A stretch of DNA of 64,000 nt, from the NCBI GenBank assembly GCA_025766275.1, contig JAFKAC010000002.1, positions 1,426,001-1,490,000 of the forward strand, written 5' to 3'. The translations under genes and the position numbers were made by a program. The notes beneath the pieces were generated by a model. The model was given only the letters and a program-made list of their open reading frames with translations, did not search any database and was not told the origin of the DNA. Position 1 is the stretch's first letter, and the number at the start of each line of letters is the position of its first letter. Shown in pieces: positions 1-13,310 of the stretch. The stretch comes from Lactarius indigo (Eukaryota; Basidiomycota; Agaricomycetes; Russulales; Russulaceae).

Positions 1-422
1 ACGCAGATGCTTGCGCAGATTCGGAGAAGGCATGGCAACCTCGGATTTAAAAGGGCACCACCGGTTAATCCCGAATTACGGATGTGGTCGCAGCAAACAA
101 CAAGAGAACTTGATTCAAAAAAAAAAAAAAACAACGACAGCAACAACAACAAGAGAACGGGTTCTTGTGCAGTGTCGCCAAGTGTCGCATAGGATATCTG
201 ATTTGAATAACGTTAAAGAAATGCAGAAGTCAATGTGAGTGCCAAAAAGGCCGCATCTCCTCGTCAAGTGAACTCGATGGACATGGACATACAGCTTTCA
301 ATGTGCGCGCCTATCGACAAAGTTGTCGACTCTGCTCCCTTCCACCTATCATACATAGCTTCCAGTGTACGCAAGTCGAGTCCATGCTACATGTAGACCC
401 TCCTAGTTGTGACGAATAGCCG
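1..422. other. left edge, no gene supported
   Basis: No reading frame here resembles a known protein. The stretch has an A-rich run near 116-131 followed by CAA-type repeats, and it lies downstream of the minus-strand MTHFR gene, so it probably holds that gene's 3' untranslated region and an intergenic spacer. Confidence 0.4.
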
Positions 423-2800
423 TTATATTAGGCTTGGGTCGTCCAGACCTATGTCTTCGAACAAAAACCTCCACAGCGCATCGGGGTCTTTAAAGTCGTG
501 GTGTGTGACAGTTAACAAGCCAACGGGTATCTCTGACGCCTTCCAGCAGCTGTCGCTCCTGTGATCCTGGAGGGAATTGAGACGCCCAGTTGGTCCAGAT
601 AGAAAACGCCTCTTCCTGCGGACGACATCAATCGAAACCCTAGATGGACAAGGTGAGGATACGCACCTTCCATGTTATGAATGACTCCTGCTCGATGATC
701 GTCGATTGAACGATCTCCTGCCCCGGAAAGACACCCCAAGTCACCGCATTTCTCTCAGTAAGTTGCATGCTCGTCCTGAGATCGCCCTTCCGCAAACATT
801 GTAAGCCGCCGCAGCGGGATGGTTGGCTGCCTACGTACCATTTTGTTCCCGGCCAAGAAGTCCACGACGCCTTTCACCTTTCCTACCACCTTTTCCAACC
901 TTTCCACGATATTCTCGCTGGCGAAGAACTCGACGAATGACTTCTGATACACGTATCCACCGGCAGGGCCCCAGCCGACCGTACCGTGGTCCGATTGCAG
1001 GCCGTCGACCGTAGGCTGCGAGCTAACGGGCCACCATCCGTTCTTGGCAAGGCGGAGCAGGTGGGGTAGGATGAGCTGCGACTCGCTGGAAAGAGGTGCG
1101 GGTGAGAACGGATACGAAGCGATCTCGCCACGAAGGAAGCGCAGGCTTAGGGCTGTGATGTCCGCAAGCGTACTAGGACGGGAACCTATCGGTGGCTGTG
1201 TAACCGACTCCTGTGAATGACGGCAAAGCAGGGGCAAAGCAATGGCACTCACGATACGGCCAAAGCCTCCCCATAGGTCTTGAGTACCGAACGCGGGACT
1301 ATTGACATCGCCGAAGCGGCCATTCGGGAATTCGTCCCATGTGGCAGCGTAGTTGGCCTCCCCCTTTCCCGTGTCACCAGTCTTTGGGTACGTGTGTCCG
1401 CAAGTCCGGTGGTCGCAGGAGCTGGTTGCGCTTGCGGGGGTAACGATCAGTTCGGTGTTCGCGGCCGTGGGTTGTTGGGCTGACCCGAGCGACTCCTTAT
1501 CTCACGCACATTAGTCCCCAACTCATTCACGTTCCGTTACGAATGCTCACTGCTATTAATTTGTTTTGCACCTTCGCGTGGCGCGGGGTCCATCCCAAGT
1601 TTTCCAGAACCCTTCTCCACGCTCTTCTCGAGGTTGAGGGTGCAAAAGTGAAAACCGCGTAGTCCGCCCTCGTCTACAAGACGCTGTACCATCTTGACGG
1701 TAAGCGATATCCCCATAGTCCTTAACCTTCTGGTCATCGTGCTGGGACAAAGCAAGGGCTGGTGAGTGCGTCTCAAAAGAATTTCATGCAATAGGCTAGC
1801 AATACTTTGATGGGCTCCAAATCTGTTCGGATCGCGTCGGGGATATATGTTCCGCAAAGCTTTGTAACCCGGACGAACGACGCATACGTCTGAATAGGCA
1901 GGACACCTGGGATGACGGGAACCGTTATGCCTAACGGATGGATGAGCGTGGGGGTTAGGTAGGTTCAGCTGGAAAGTAACGCACCGCGTGCGCGAATCTT
2001 CTGGAGCCATCGAAGGAAGTTGTCGACGTCGTAAAATAGCTGTGTTACGATGAAATCAGCACCGCTATCAACTTTCGTTTTCAGGTGCTCAATTTCCTCG
2101 TCTTCGTTGTGCACATTGTCGGAGTGGCCATCCGGGTAGGCTATGGTAAGGAGAGGTCAGGAACGGACATATCAACATGGGCATTTGAACGACCTGCTAC
2201 TCCTATGGAGAAAGCTTCGGAGAACTCCGGCGTTGACCGGATATAGGTTACGAGATCAAGCGCATGTGCGAACCGGGGATCCGTAGGGATCCAATATTCT
2301 TCCCCTCTCGGAGGATCTGCGGGACAATCAGTATCTTCGGGAATTCACTGCTTATTGTCAAGCGAACCTCCCCGTAAAGCCAAGATGTTTTGGATACCGA
2401 TTTCTTTCGCGGCCTAGGCACAGGCCTCAGCAAGTCACACGAACATTACGCATAAAGAATTACATACCCTAAGGGCATCGTCAACAGATCCCTGCATCAT
2501 ATTGGTACAAGTTAGGTGCATAACTGTGTCGATTCCGTACTCCTTCTGTGTCAACGACGCAAGGTCGAGAGTCTGATTTTTAGTCGAGCCGCCTGCACCC
2601 CATGTGATGTTAATTGCAAGGGGCTTCAGATCAGCCAGACGAGAGATTCGCAAGAGCAGATTGCTGAACCCCTGGATTCGATTGGGCCCCACTAGGGTTC
2701 GATGTTACGATGTCGGGCTCACCTGTTCGGTCCGGGGTGGGAAAAACTCGAAAGTGAAGAAAGGCCCTTGAGCTTGCTCAAACTTATCGACCAACTTCAT
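423..2800 (-). CDS. methylenetetrahydrofolate reductase (MTHFR), frame-disturbed
   Basis: Flavoenzyme of one-carbon metabolism that reduces methylene-THF to methyl-THF for methionine synthesis. The start at 2800 is the ATG just before the family opening FFTFEFFPPRTEQ. Introns I can place: 2672-2722, 2414-2467, 2317-2367, 2141-2193, 1931-1984, 1742-1805, 787-838 and 616-666, with further introns near 1.2 and 1.5 kb. Family blocks include NITWGAGGST, MHLTCTNM and RGDPPRGEEYW in the catalytic half, then WDEFPNGRFGD, VGWGPAGGYVYQK and NAVTWGVFPGQEIVQST in the C-terminal half. The frame slips by one surplus base at 1711-1714 (CCCC), 1610-1612 (CCC) and about 512-514. After the last slip the unshifted frame stops at 490-492; the expected C-terminus continues in the other frame to a stop at 423-425. 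It shares a 278-bp divergent upstream region with the Rab gene. Identity is secure; whether the enzyme is functional is not. Confidence 0.88.
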
Positions 2801-3078
2801 TCTGGGCCAACGAACGTATCAACTCAGAGACTGATGGGTAGACGAGCGACGACGTCGAAAGGGCCAATTTGCGCCTCGGCCCAGGGTGATTCTTTGATCT
2901 CGGAGCGCTCGCGGCGTGAAGCGCTATCGGAAAAGGCGTCAACAAGCTCAAACACGCACCTTCCCGACTAAGACTCGGGGTAGTTGTCCGGCTGTTGCGC
3001 GTACCTGTCCCCACCTCATTGACACCTTCTCAACGCTCACCAACACCGACACTTCTCCTTCCTACTCACAATTTCGAC
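2801..3078. promoter_or_regulatory. divergent intergenic promoter region, MTHFR / Rab6
   Basis: The start codons of MTHFR (2800, minus) and the Rab6 gene (3079, plus) face away from each other across 278 bp, so both promoters must lie here or overlap the 5' UTRs. A CT-rich stretch precedes the Rab6 ATG (3020-3075), typical of fungal promoters and 5' UTRs. No clear TATA box seen. Confidence 0.45.
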
Positions 3079-3996
<918 letters not shown>

Positions 3997-4137
3997 GGCC
4001 TATGTATCTTCCTCTCTATATCCCTGCTGCACCCACCCGCGTCTCTAGAGACTGCACGTTGTCCAGCTTTTTTTTCGGGATAGATACAGTCTTCCAGGGA
4101 GCGAAGTCTGATTCTGCTATGACACACATATACGATC

Positions 4138-5584
4138 TCATCCACGATTCATAGTATTCCCTGCACCCCGGGGATTATCATCTGTAAATCTTGCCCATTC
4201 CTCGTCCTTCCTTCTCTTCTCCTCCGACTTGGCGTCCCCAAATACCGCCCCGTCCTGCTCTGCGTCCATTGCGAGCTGCTCTGAGGATGTCGGCTCTGCG
4301 GCGGATTGTGGTCTTGGTCACATTCGTGAGATCATGATCCAAGCAAAGAATGGGACGAGCGTCTTACCCTCCCCCCGTGAGAATGTTGCCGCGCTGCCGC
4401 TCAATCTCGAGGTATTCGTCGATGGACATAGTAGGCAGACGGTGGTCAGCCTGGAATACCTGTTCTTGCAGCCTTGTGCGGTCGCCGCTCGCGCCAGAGG
4501 GCAGTATTGTGAACGGCTGCAACGGCTGCAACACATCCGTATAAGCGTGAGATACTCGAAGCGCAGCAGGTCATGTACTACCTTGCCAGCAGAGTCGAGC
4601 AACGGCCCACCCTGTCGTCCCGCTGCGCGCGTAGGCGCATCGAGCCTCCACAGCGCGTGCTCTGCCTCGAACGATGACGGGTGCGCGCGATCCGTTGTTC
4701 CAGGTTGTGGAGGCGGTGGCGGCGCGGAGCGCAAGAGCTCTAGTTCCTGCTTGATGCTCGCCAGCTGCGCCTGCGCCTGCGCATAGGCCAGCCGCAGCAG
4801 GAGGAGCGTAGCCGCGCGCCGCTCGTCCTCGCTATCTTGTTCGTCGCTATGGCCCGGGGAAGAAGATGCAGCGGCAGGCGGAAGAAGGGCGGCGATGAGG
4901 TCAAAGTCAGTCGGGGAGGAATCTGAGGGTGGGAGAGGAACGCGGTGTCGTTGCGCGACTGCCTGTGAATGAGCGGTGAGGATACCATTGCTACGCATAT
5001 TGGGCCGAAAGTATAATTTTTACCTCGATACGACTGCGGATCTCCTTCTCGGCCTGATACTGCTTAATCTTTGTCTCCCGCCGTCTGGCGGGATCGGCGA
5101 TGGAGGAGGCGTTCTTCGCATACAAGTCGCGTTCGGACTCGGACGCGATTTCGTACAGCTCTACATCCAACACGAACTTTGTGAACCCTTCCTGTCGACG
5201 GCGTGTGAATGCAGTGTGTCTTATATGCGAGCTGGACAGACCTCCGCTTCACGCAGGCGTGCCAGGCGATTATCCCTCTCCATTGTGCGAGCCCTGCTTT
5301 CGATCTCTGCAAGGACATATGGAACAAATAAGTACACCAGATCTTGAGTAGAAATGTCGTCGAGAGTCTCGTTGGGACTGAAGAGCGCAAGATGTGCGAC
5401 GCGTGCACGCGAGTTGCGGCAATCTGCCAGTGCCGCATCTATTAGATCCTAAGCGGACAGTTTGAACATAAACCGTCGTACGGAAACGAGAACATACCTG
5501 GGTCTCATCTTGGATAGTTGGTAGATTTGACGCTTTCGAGACATTTGAAAGCGAGCGACGAAACAAAGTGGAAAGTGACTCCAT
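4138..5584 (-). CDS. Tap42/alpha4-family PP2A-associated regulator
   Basis: Regulatory partner of type 2A phosphatase catalytic subunits, working under TOR signalling. Six exons (5584-5498, 5448-5242, 5191-5024, 4962-4582, 4525-4368, 4312-4138) splice into 391 residues with no frame error. Recognisable blocks: LALFSPNETLDDISTQDL, KIKQYQAEKEIRSRIE in the helical N-terminal half, WRLDAP followed by PLLDSAGK, LPTMSIDEYLEIE, and the C-terminal DEEWARFTDDNPRGAGNTMN signature. Intron lengths are 49-61 bp. Its ATG lies only about 100 bp from the likely POT1 ATG on the other strand, so the two genes share a compact bidirectional promoter. Confidence 0.94.
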
Positions 5585-5655
5585 GATGTAAGGGTGTCAG
5601 ATGTCCCGTCCATCTCATCTCTACGTGCCAAGAGCGCACGTGTTGGTCACCTTTG

Positions 5656-5661
5656 ACGCGT
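5656..5661. promoter_or_regulatory. possible MCB-like ACGCGT box
   Basis: Palindromic ACGCGT in the roughly 100-bp gap between the divergent Tap42 and POT1 starts. It matches the MluI cell-cycle box bound by MBF in ascomycete yeasts. A second CGCGTC lies about 10 bp downstream. Function in this fungus is inference. Confidence 0.3.
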
Positions 5662-5687
5662 CCGGTCGCGTCAAAATTATCCGGTCA

Positions 5688-8600
5688 ATGACGGGCAAGC
5701 GCCCCCACCCAGATTCTGCGGGACTGTTCCTCTTGCGCAAAAGTGCTTCAGATATAGCCAAAGGAGACATCGATGCTCCCGGGAGTTACATTGTAGGACG
5801 CGTATTCTCGAAGAATCCCGCCAAAAATCAGTACGTCGTCGACATCCGTCGAGACTCGAACGCAAAGGCCGTCTATCTGGACGTCGTCATCGAAGACAAA
5901 CTTCAAAAGAGGTTCGAACTTCTCGTGGGTGACCACCTGCACATATTACTGAAAGGGGCCCAACTTCTACCGCATTCGGGCCCTGCGTCCCATCTCCCTG
6001 CTCTCCTCCGCTTTCGAGAGGGCATTACTATCTTGCTTGTGTCGAGGGCCGGCCTTCAGGGAGAGAAGGAAAAGCTTTTTCATGTCTGGCCTGGCTCTAG
6101 TATGTTCTTAGCCATTGTTCGCCCGGATTCTCTGACCTTTTTCTCGGAGCAGACACCAACAAGGCCAAAAAGCGAAGACATGCATTAGACGCTGGCCCCC
6201 CCGACACCAACTGGTTCTCTACGCCGCCTCCAAGTGCCACACATCTTGATGTGGTGGAGAGCGCCCCCAGTTCGCAGGCCGCTATCCCTGCCTCTGGAAA
6301 CTCCAGTCTACCACCATCCGATCCTTCTTCGTCCTTCCCTCCACCGTCCCCGACTCACGCGGGTCATCCACAGGTTACAAATAATGCCGAATCATCTACA
6401 GCTGGTGCAGCTCTACCGATCCGGAAGCAGTCGGCTCCAGGAGTGAAGAATCGCCCCGCAGCGACGTATGCATACAAGACCACCCCTTCCCATGAAGAGT
6501 TAGCTCCCATCGATCTTACATCTCCCCCAGAATCTCCCGCTGCTACTGGTCCAGCTACCACCGCACATTTAATATTGGAGGAGGCCTCGGCCGATGTGTG
6601 TCGAACTGCGTCGTCAGCCCACCCTTCTCGGGGTCCTTCCGAACCACATAATGGTGACGGGGGCATCGTGTTGAGATGCCCCCAGCCGGGTAAGCAAAAG
6701 TCGACGCGAAAGAAGAGAAGAGATGAAAAAAAACTCATTGCGTCATCATCCGCGGCGACGAAGTCTCCTTCACCTACCGAAATTGTGCCTGTTGCCCCAG
6801 CCGTTATCAAGATTGAAGAAGTTCACAAGGACCCGTGTCGGAGCGATGATGGCCGGACAGAGTTGGATGTCGTCCCCGCAAGAGAGGATACGCCACCGGA
6901 ACTTGTTACAGATGTGCAATCGGGATCCAAGGACGCAGAGGAATCCAGCGGAGATGATCCGGATTTGAGCATGCGAGCGGGGCTCATTGTCAATGGGGTA
7001 GGTCTTCAGCGCGAGATAGTTATGCTCAATGACGACGTCCCCTCCCAGTGGCCATACACTGCTCTCTCCCGAGTCAGGGATAGAGTTATGATGTCCGTCA
7101 TTGGAGTTGTATCCTCTGTGGGGAAAGAGCCAACGAGAACCACCACTGGCGGTACGAACTATACCTCGAGAATCCTCTCTCTGATCGCTCACAATATAGG
7201 CTTTCGCAGACTGGTGCATTTGTTTCTCCTTGCTAGATCCTTCTGTCCTTGACTCGTTCGGTGGAGTTCTTTATACAGACGGTGTAGGCATGAAGCTTAA
7301 CTGCTTCATGAGGCTGGAGAAGTGGCTCCCGAACCCAAAGCGAGGCGATATTGTCCTGTTGCGTCACGTCAAGGTGCCGTATGTCCATAACCGTCTAAGG
7401 CAAGTAGATGGACTGAAGAGATGCCCCAGATTGGGCAATGGCAGGATAAATTCACTGGCACTTGCTACTCGAACACGATGCAATGGGCCATCTACGATCC
7501 CGCTGCGGAAAAGGTGTTGCAACCCGATCCCAAACTCTCCAGCATTCGGTCTCATAACCCACCCTTGTGGGACGTGGTGCCGCTCGAGGTAGAGTACTGT
7601 GCTCAACTGGTCAAGTGGTGGGCCGCAAGTTCAACGTACTCGTGCCGAACGTCGAGGTACAGCTATCCAGATCGGAGGGGGGCCAATTGTAGCCGTAGAG
7701 AGGAAAAAAGCCTCCCGGCAGCATTTGCTCATCCGTGATGCAGACCCCGGGCGGGAGCCACGCGGGTACTTCAACTGCACGGTAGAGGTATAAGCGCTAT
7801 TCACCACGTCCAAGAACTGGTGACCTGATGAAAGGGGAACAGGTTTTGCATGGGCACGCAAATCACGTCTCTGACTATTCACAGCATCTACGTGACGGAT
7901 TACACGTCCAAATCAGGCACGTACGCAGAGCACAGTAGCGAGTGGTGCCCCGTGTCCCTTGCCGATCGTGTGCTCCGCATCGAGATGTGGCGCGGCGAGG
8001 CCGTCACGCTGGCTCAGCAGATGAAGCCGGGCGAATATTGGTCGCTGGACAATGTACGGATGAAAGTTAGCAACGGTGGCTACATCGAGGGGTCCTTTTC
8101 GGAGGCGGACAAGGCACGGAAGCTCTCCATTGCCGATGTAGATACGAATCACCATCTACAGGCTCTGCTACAGTGTGTACTCTTCCGACTCGGAAACCTG
8201 CTTGAGCTGACAGAACTATTTCTTTCTCACCACTTACAGGCGGAAGAAAGCGTGGGAAGAGAACGATGCAAATCCGCACGTGTTTCCGCACAAATTGCTC
8301 AACGAAGTTGAGCTCCAAGTCCATTTTCGATTGTACCGTCGAAGTAGGGGCTTCTTTTCAGTTTACGGACCTGCGGGCTGAGCTTGGAGCATACAGGTCA
8401 TCCACGCAGAGTATAATGCGACAGGCACGTCCCTGTTGTATATCACCGACTACACCGAACGCGGTGATCTTGCCACCCCACCGACGGCACTGTGGAGTCG
8501 TGAGCTCCAGGGACGGATAGTAACCCTTGAACTACAGGGTCCGCAGAGCAAAATGGCGGACAAGGTAGGACATTGGGGCGTTTTTCAATGTCAAGCATAT

Positions 8601-9452
8601 GCGACTGATCGAACGCGTCATGGGTGTGGGAAGGGTCGTCGGTAGGATCGGGGGCCCTGATCGCCTCATCCATAAACTGAACGCAAATAACCCCAATGAG
8701 GAACTGGAACAGTTATTTCGGTACGTCAGGTCACTTTCTTTTTGTTCTCCGACCGGCGTTGACCTCGTCACTTCACAGACGAAGAAAACGATGGGAAGAA
8801 GAGAAGGCAGCAGTGACGAAACGGACCGAGAGTTTCACCACCATTGCCCACATTCTTAAGAGCAGCAATCCCGCAGACAAGTTCCAGGTTCGTGCACGAG
8901 TTGTTGGGACATTTCCCTTGCAGTTGAAAGACTGCGTCGTTCGCTGCTGCAAAGGCTGCTCCGAACAGTAAGTTGTTTTTCATTTGACATTAGAGATGAT
9001 ATTGATATATGGAACGTGGTCATAGGGTGCCTGAAAGCGTGCACGCGTGCACGACATGCATTGTCCCTGAAGGAGTGGAGCCGGGATGGGAGAACATGTT
9101 CCACCTGTTTCTCCGACTACAGGACGAGCGTGGAAACGCGCAGATTACCGTGTCAGTTGACCAGAATGTACGCGTCCTGTGTGTTTTCTCTGACGCGCCG
9201 CTGATATCCTCCGCATGAGTAGAGCAGTTTACTCAAGGGATTGTCCCCTGATGACGTTGTGGGCGTGTCAGGGCGGCACAGCGATAGTCCGCGAGTGCCT
9301 AGCCTGATTACATTGGGAACTTGGAGGCAGTGCAGGCGGCTAATAGCCTTGGAAGAACCCTCGCGGTCAACGTTCCAGTGCGCGAATTCACGATAGAGAG
9401 TTGGCGGGTCGAGGATGATGAGACGGGAGTTATTGCATATGGGTTGGCATGA
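5688..9452 (+). CDS. POT1-like telomere end-binding protein, frame-disturbed
   Basis: Single-stranded telomeric DNA-binding shelterin protein built of OB folds. I chose the ATG at 5688 because the protein then opens with M-T-G-K-R-P-x-P-D-S, close to the usual fungal POT1 start; the frame also opens at an earlier ATG, 5601. An N-terminal OB region (to about 6099) is followed by a Pro/Ser-rich linker after an intron at 6100-6152. The Telo-bind OB fold follows from about 7040 (DWCICFSLLDPS, KRGDIVLLRHVK), then WQDKFTGTCYSN. Two related blocks, YFNCTVEV...VTDYTSK (about 7.77-7.91 kb) and FDCTVEVIHAEY...ITDYTER (about 8.3-8.46 kb), look like repeated OB folds. A Cys cluster (CCKGC...CTTC) lies near 8.95-9.06 kb. 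The C-terminus ends at TGA 9450-9452. Surplus bases disturb the frame near 7627, 7868, 8320 and 9245, with another slip at 9260-9305. Confidence 0.8.
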
Positions 9453-9724
9453 TCGGATTGGGGCAAACTATCCACCACACATTTTGTTTCTCCGAGGCGC
9501 TTGGGTAACTCGGCGTCGGCTACCCAGGTCATTGCACTGCTACGCTTGCCATTCAATGCCACCTGATTGGTCGGCCACTGGTCACCAGCAGCAGTTGAGA
9601 CTCAGTTCGTACTGTAGACGATGTTGATGATCACGATGCTGATGTGACCCGTTGCTGTTGATGTATTACATAATCGAGACATGATTTAGACGGGGTCAGC
9701 GTCTCGTCTTGGCTGCCATTCGTC

Positions 9725-12624
9725 ATGCGGCTGTCTTTTGCTCTCCTCGTCGCTCTATTATCCCATCACGCCGTCCATGCTACCTAGGCATTCCTTTGAT
9801 ACTCACGACTACTATGTTTTAGAACATAACCCTCACGTCGGCCCCTCACTATCACAGGTTGCTAGAAGGCTAGGTGTGCAGGTTGTCGAGCGCGCAGGCG
9901 AGCTTGACAACTTTTGGGTGGTCCGCGCTTCAAAACAACGTTCCTCCTCCCCTCTCAGCAAACGCGATAGTGAAAAGAGACCATGTGTTAGCCCGCCTCG
10001 CTGCCCTCCGCAGTTCTCCGTATCCACGGGACCTCGACTCCCACACCGCGCGCCGCATAGCTGACTCCGTGACGCACCTCTCCCGCCAAGAGCTGCGCCA
10101 GCGGGTAAAACGTGCACCACCACCGATACGACCCGGCGACGGCGACGATGCATCGAAGCATCCACTCGCGCAGGCCGTCATCGACAAGCTCGACATCCAC
10201 GACCCTCAGTTTATCCCGACAATGGCACCTGGTCAACGAGGAGTTCCCCGAGCACGCCATGAACATCACGAGGTTGTGGGACATGGGCATCACGGGCAAT
10301 GGCGTCGTCACGTCGTTCGTGGATGACGGGCTCGACTACGAGAGCGAGGATCTCGCCGACAACTTTGTGAGTGTGTGCCCAATTCGTACCGCCATCTGCC
10401 TCCGCGCGTGTGCCTGAGTCACCAGTATTCTACAGTGGGAAGCCGGTTCATATGATTTCAATGACCACGAGGCCCTCCCTTACCCAAAGCTATTCGACGA
10501 TCACCACGGCACCCGCTGTGCCGGCCAAGTCGGCGCGGTTAAAAATAATGTCTGTGGCGTGGGTATCGCATACGACTCCAAAGTCGCGGGAATCCGCATC
10601 CTCTCCGGCCCCATCTCAGACGTCGATGAGGCCGCCGCAGCTCAACTACAACTACCAGAACACGTCCATCTATAGCTGCTCATGGGGCCCGCCGGACGAC
10701 GGCAAGTCCATGGAGAGCCCGAGCTATCTTATCCAGCGCGCGATATTGAATGGCATCCAAAATGGCCGCGATGGGAAAGGATCTATTTTCGTCTTTGCTA
10801 GTGGGAACGGCGCCGCATACGGCGACCAGTGCAACTTCGACGGATATACTAATAGCATATATTCTATCACGGTCGCTGCGATCGACTACAAGGGTCTCCA
10901 TCCTATTTATTCTGAAGCCTGTGCCGCGAACCTTGTCGTGGCTTATAGCTCAGGGAGTGGCCATCACATCGTACGTCCACGTTTTGTTCAAACATTTGTA
11001 CCTTGCTTACGTGGTTTTAAAAGGTGACTACCGATAAGGGAAAGTCTGAATGTGCTACTACCCACGGCTGGAACCTCAGCTGCCTGCACCCAACGCAGCT
11101 GGTGTCTATACTCTCGCGCTCTCTGTTCGGTACGTCCTTTTGATACTAAATTCGCAAGACGACAGTCGTTGAGTATCGTATAGCCCTGAGCTCACTTGGC
11201 GCGACCTTCAACACCTCACCGTACGTACCGCCGAAGTCATCAACACAGACGATCCCGACTGGGATAAGACCGCGTCGGGTAGGCTCTTTTCATACAAGTA
11301 CGGCTACGGCCGCCTCAATGGGTACGAATTCGTCACGGCTGCCCAGAATTGGCAGCTTGTGAAACCTCAGGCATGGCTTGAGCTCCCCGCGGTGCAAGTC
11401 GGAGATGGCTCATCGACATTGACCGGAGAGATGAGTGGCGGGGAGCCCATTGTCCCCGGTGGCGTCACGAGCACCATTACCGTAACTCAGGAGGATTTAG
11501 AACGGAAGCAACTTGGAGTCCTTAGAGCACATCACCGTACGCGTATGGATTACCCATGACCGCCGCGGGGACGTTGAAGTCGAGGTCATAAGTCCGAACG
11601 GCATTAAGAGTATTCTCGCTGCTCGCCGGCTTGTCGACACGAATAAGGACGGGTATCCTGCGTGGCGCTTCATGAGTGTCAAGCATTGGTGGGTCTTCCT
11701 ATACATCCTTGCCGGCGCAATGCTGAACGTGACGAAGGGATGAGGACGCGCGCGGCACTTGGACAATCCGTGTCTCCGACATCGGCGCTAAAGACCGAAC
11801 GGGCCATTTCCTAGGCTGGCAGCTCTCGCTCTTTGGTTCGACTATCGACGCATCTATCGCACGCGAGTACGAGATATCCCTGTTCGACAAAGTCCTCCCC
11901 TCCCTCCCAAGTCCCAATGAGCCGGTAGTGGGCGACCACCCGAGTACTACGACCAAGGCCCATCCCAAACCTACAGAGCATCTCCCGGGCGATCACGGCG
12001 AGGCTGAAGGCGAGGCGGACAAACCCGCATTCGAGACTGGAGATCCCACCGAGGATACCGCGGAGCCTACTTCATCATCCAGCACAGCCCCCAGCGGGAC
12101 GATGGTGCCCACTGCCGACGAAGGCTGGTTCTCGGATATGTCCACGCTGGTCTCGAACCAAAGATGGGTCTTCGGCGCTGCTGGCTTAGTCTTCCTCTTC
12201 GGCCTCACGGCAGGTGTCTTCCTCTGCAGGCGAGCCGCGCGGCGCCGCCGTGCAGAGGACTATAGCGCGTTGCCTGGAGATGACCTCGCGCTCGGCGTGC
12301 TGCCACGTGGACGCCGCGGCCCGCGCACGAAAGAGCTGTATGACGCGTTTGGCGAGCGGGGTGACGACGAGGACGAGCCGGACGAGCACACAGGTCTCCG
12401 TGCGGGATCCCCCCGCTGCGATTGGGGTCGGGGTCGGGTTCCACGAGGGCTTCTTGGATGACGAGGATCCGAATACGCCTCGGACGGCACCGACGCCCTG
12501 CGTATCACGACTGACCCGGAGAAGAGGGAGGCACCGCCGCCACGCGGGGGCGCTGTCAGCCCTAGTGGGAAGTGGGAGCGGGAGCGGAGATGGGAGCTGG
12601 GAGCACGCATCACAGACGCGGTAG
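9725..12624 (+). CDS. kexin (Kex2-type subtilisin endoprotease), heavily frame-disturbed
   Basis: Membrane-anchored late-Golgi serine protease that cuts proproteins after Lys-Arg or Arg-Arg. In order: signal peptide MRLSFALLVALLSHHAVHA; prodomain ending at an RVKR autoprocessing site (near 10,105); catalytic Asp in FVDDGLDYES, His in DDHHGTRCAGQ, SGNG oxyanion region (about 10.8 kb) and the Ser motif THGGTSAAAP (about 11.06 kb); a P domain with WITHDRRGDVEVEV and GTWTIRVSD; a Ser/Thr stalk; a transmembrane segment VFGAAGLVFLFGLTAGVFLC (about 12.17-12.23 kb); and an acidic, arginine-rich tail. Single surplus bases break the frame near 9785, 10213, 10640, 11069, 11083, about 11505 and about 12,410-12,430, with another slip at 9950-9985. 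The stop is the end of the last matching frame and is approximate. As written it cannot be translated through. Confidence 0.82.
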
Positions 12625-13079
12625 CACCCCTCGATTTTTGCTGATTGGGTTCCCGTTGACTTGCGATATAATTATTTATGAGTCCATACCCGCTTCAACA
12701 CCGCAAAGCTTAGAGCGTGAAATGTGCCTCTGCTGCATTCGACTTGAAATGGGAACTGTAACAAATCGCTACCGTCACACTTCGTCACACCCGACAAGAC
12801 TCCTCAGGCCTCAGCGCTCATGATGCATGATCAGCGACAGAGCGCTTCCGACTCGGAGTCATAGTTAACATGTCGCGGGGCTCCCATGGGACACTCCTGG
12901 ATCACAAACTCTCAAAAGCATGACTGGATCGCTAGGACTCAGCCCCAATACACTTTCAAGGCACCACTGCTCAACCAGTTCCCTATTCAGCACTGGCAAC
13001 CTGACTTGGACCCCTGGTTTTTTTTTTTTTGAATCCATTTGTATTCCGGCCTGACTTGGTTTTCTCTAACTTATGAGTG

Positions 13080-13310
13080 ATGATGCCTCCCGATCCAATG
13101 ATCCAAGGGGGACAGAAGAATTTAGTCCACGGAAACACGATGATGCTAGCTGCCCTGGGCGTCTCTGTCTTGGAAACCACCATGCACGGCAAGAGGCCCA
13201 GGTGCACTGAATGCCCCTTCTATCATTTGACGGTTGTCGGTAATGCCACACATAACTCAGCGGAATTAGAAGCCTTGCTCATGATGTATGATGTGTGATG
13301 AGGGAGGCTC
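13080..13310 (+). repeat. glutaminase-upstream segment, copy a
   Basis: Runs from GTGATGATGCCTCCCGATCC to the TGATGTGTGATGAGG end. A diverged second copy follows at 13,790-14,040, and a third lies at 22,675-23,115. Shared landmarks are GGTGCACTGAATGC, CTTCTATC and GAAGCCTTGC. No coding function is apparent. Confidence 0.6.

Noticed and set aside
116..131. A-rich run near the left edge as a LINE or cDNA tail
   Set aside because: No upstream element sequence or target duplication can be seen; it could equally be a simple repeat.
1711..1714. Frame jumps in MTHFR as unrecognised introns
   Set aside because: The shift is one base inside a conserved block, with homology continuous on both sides and no GT/AG pair that would fit.
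4229..4786. 185-codon plus-strand frame over the Tap42 gene
   Set aside because: Antisense shadow of a well-supported Tap42 exon; the low-complexity Ser/Cys/Ala content mirrors the GC-rich exon.
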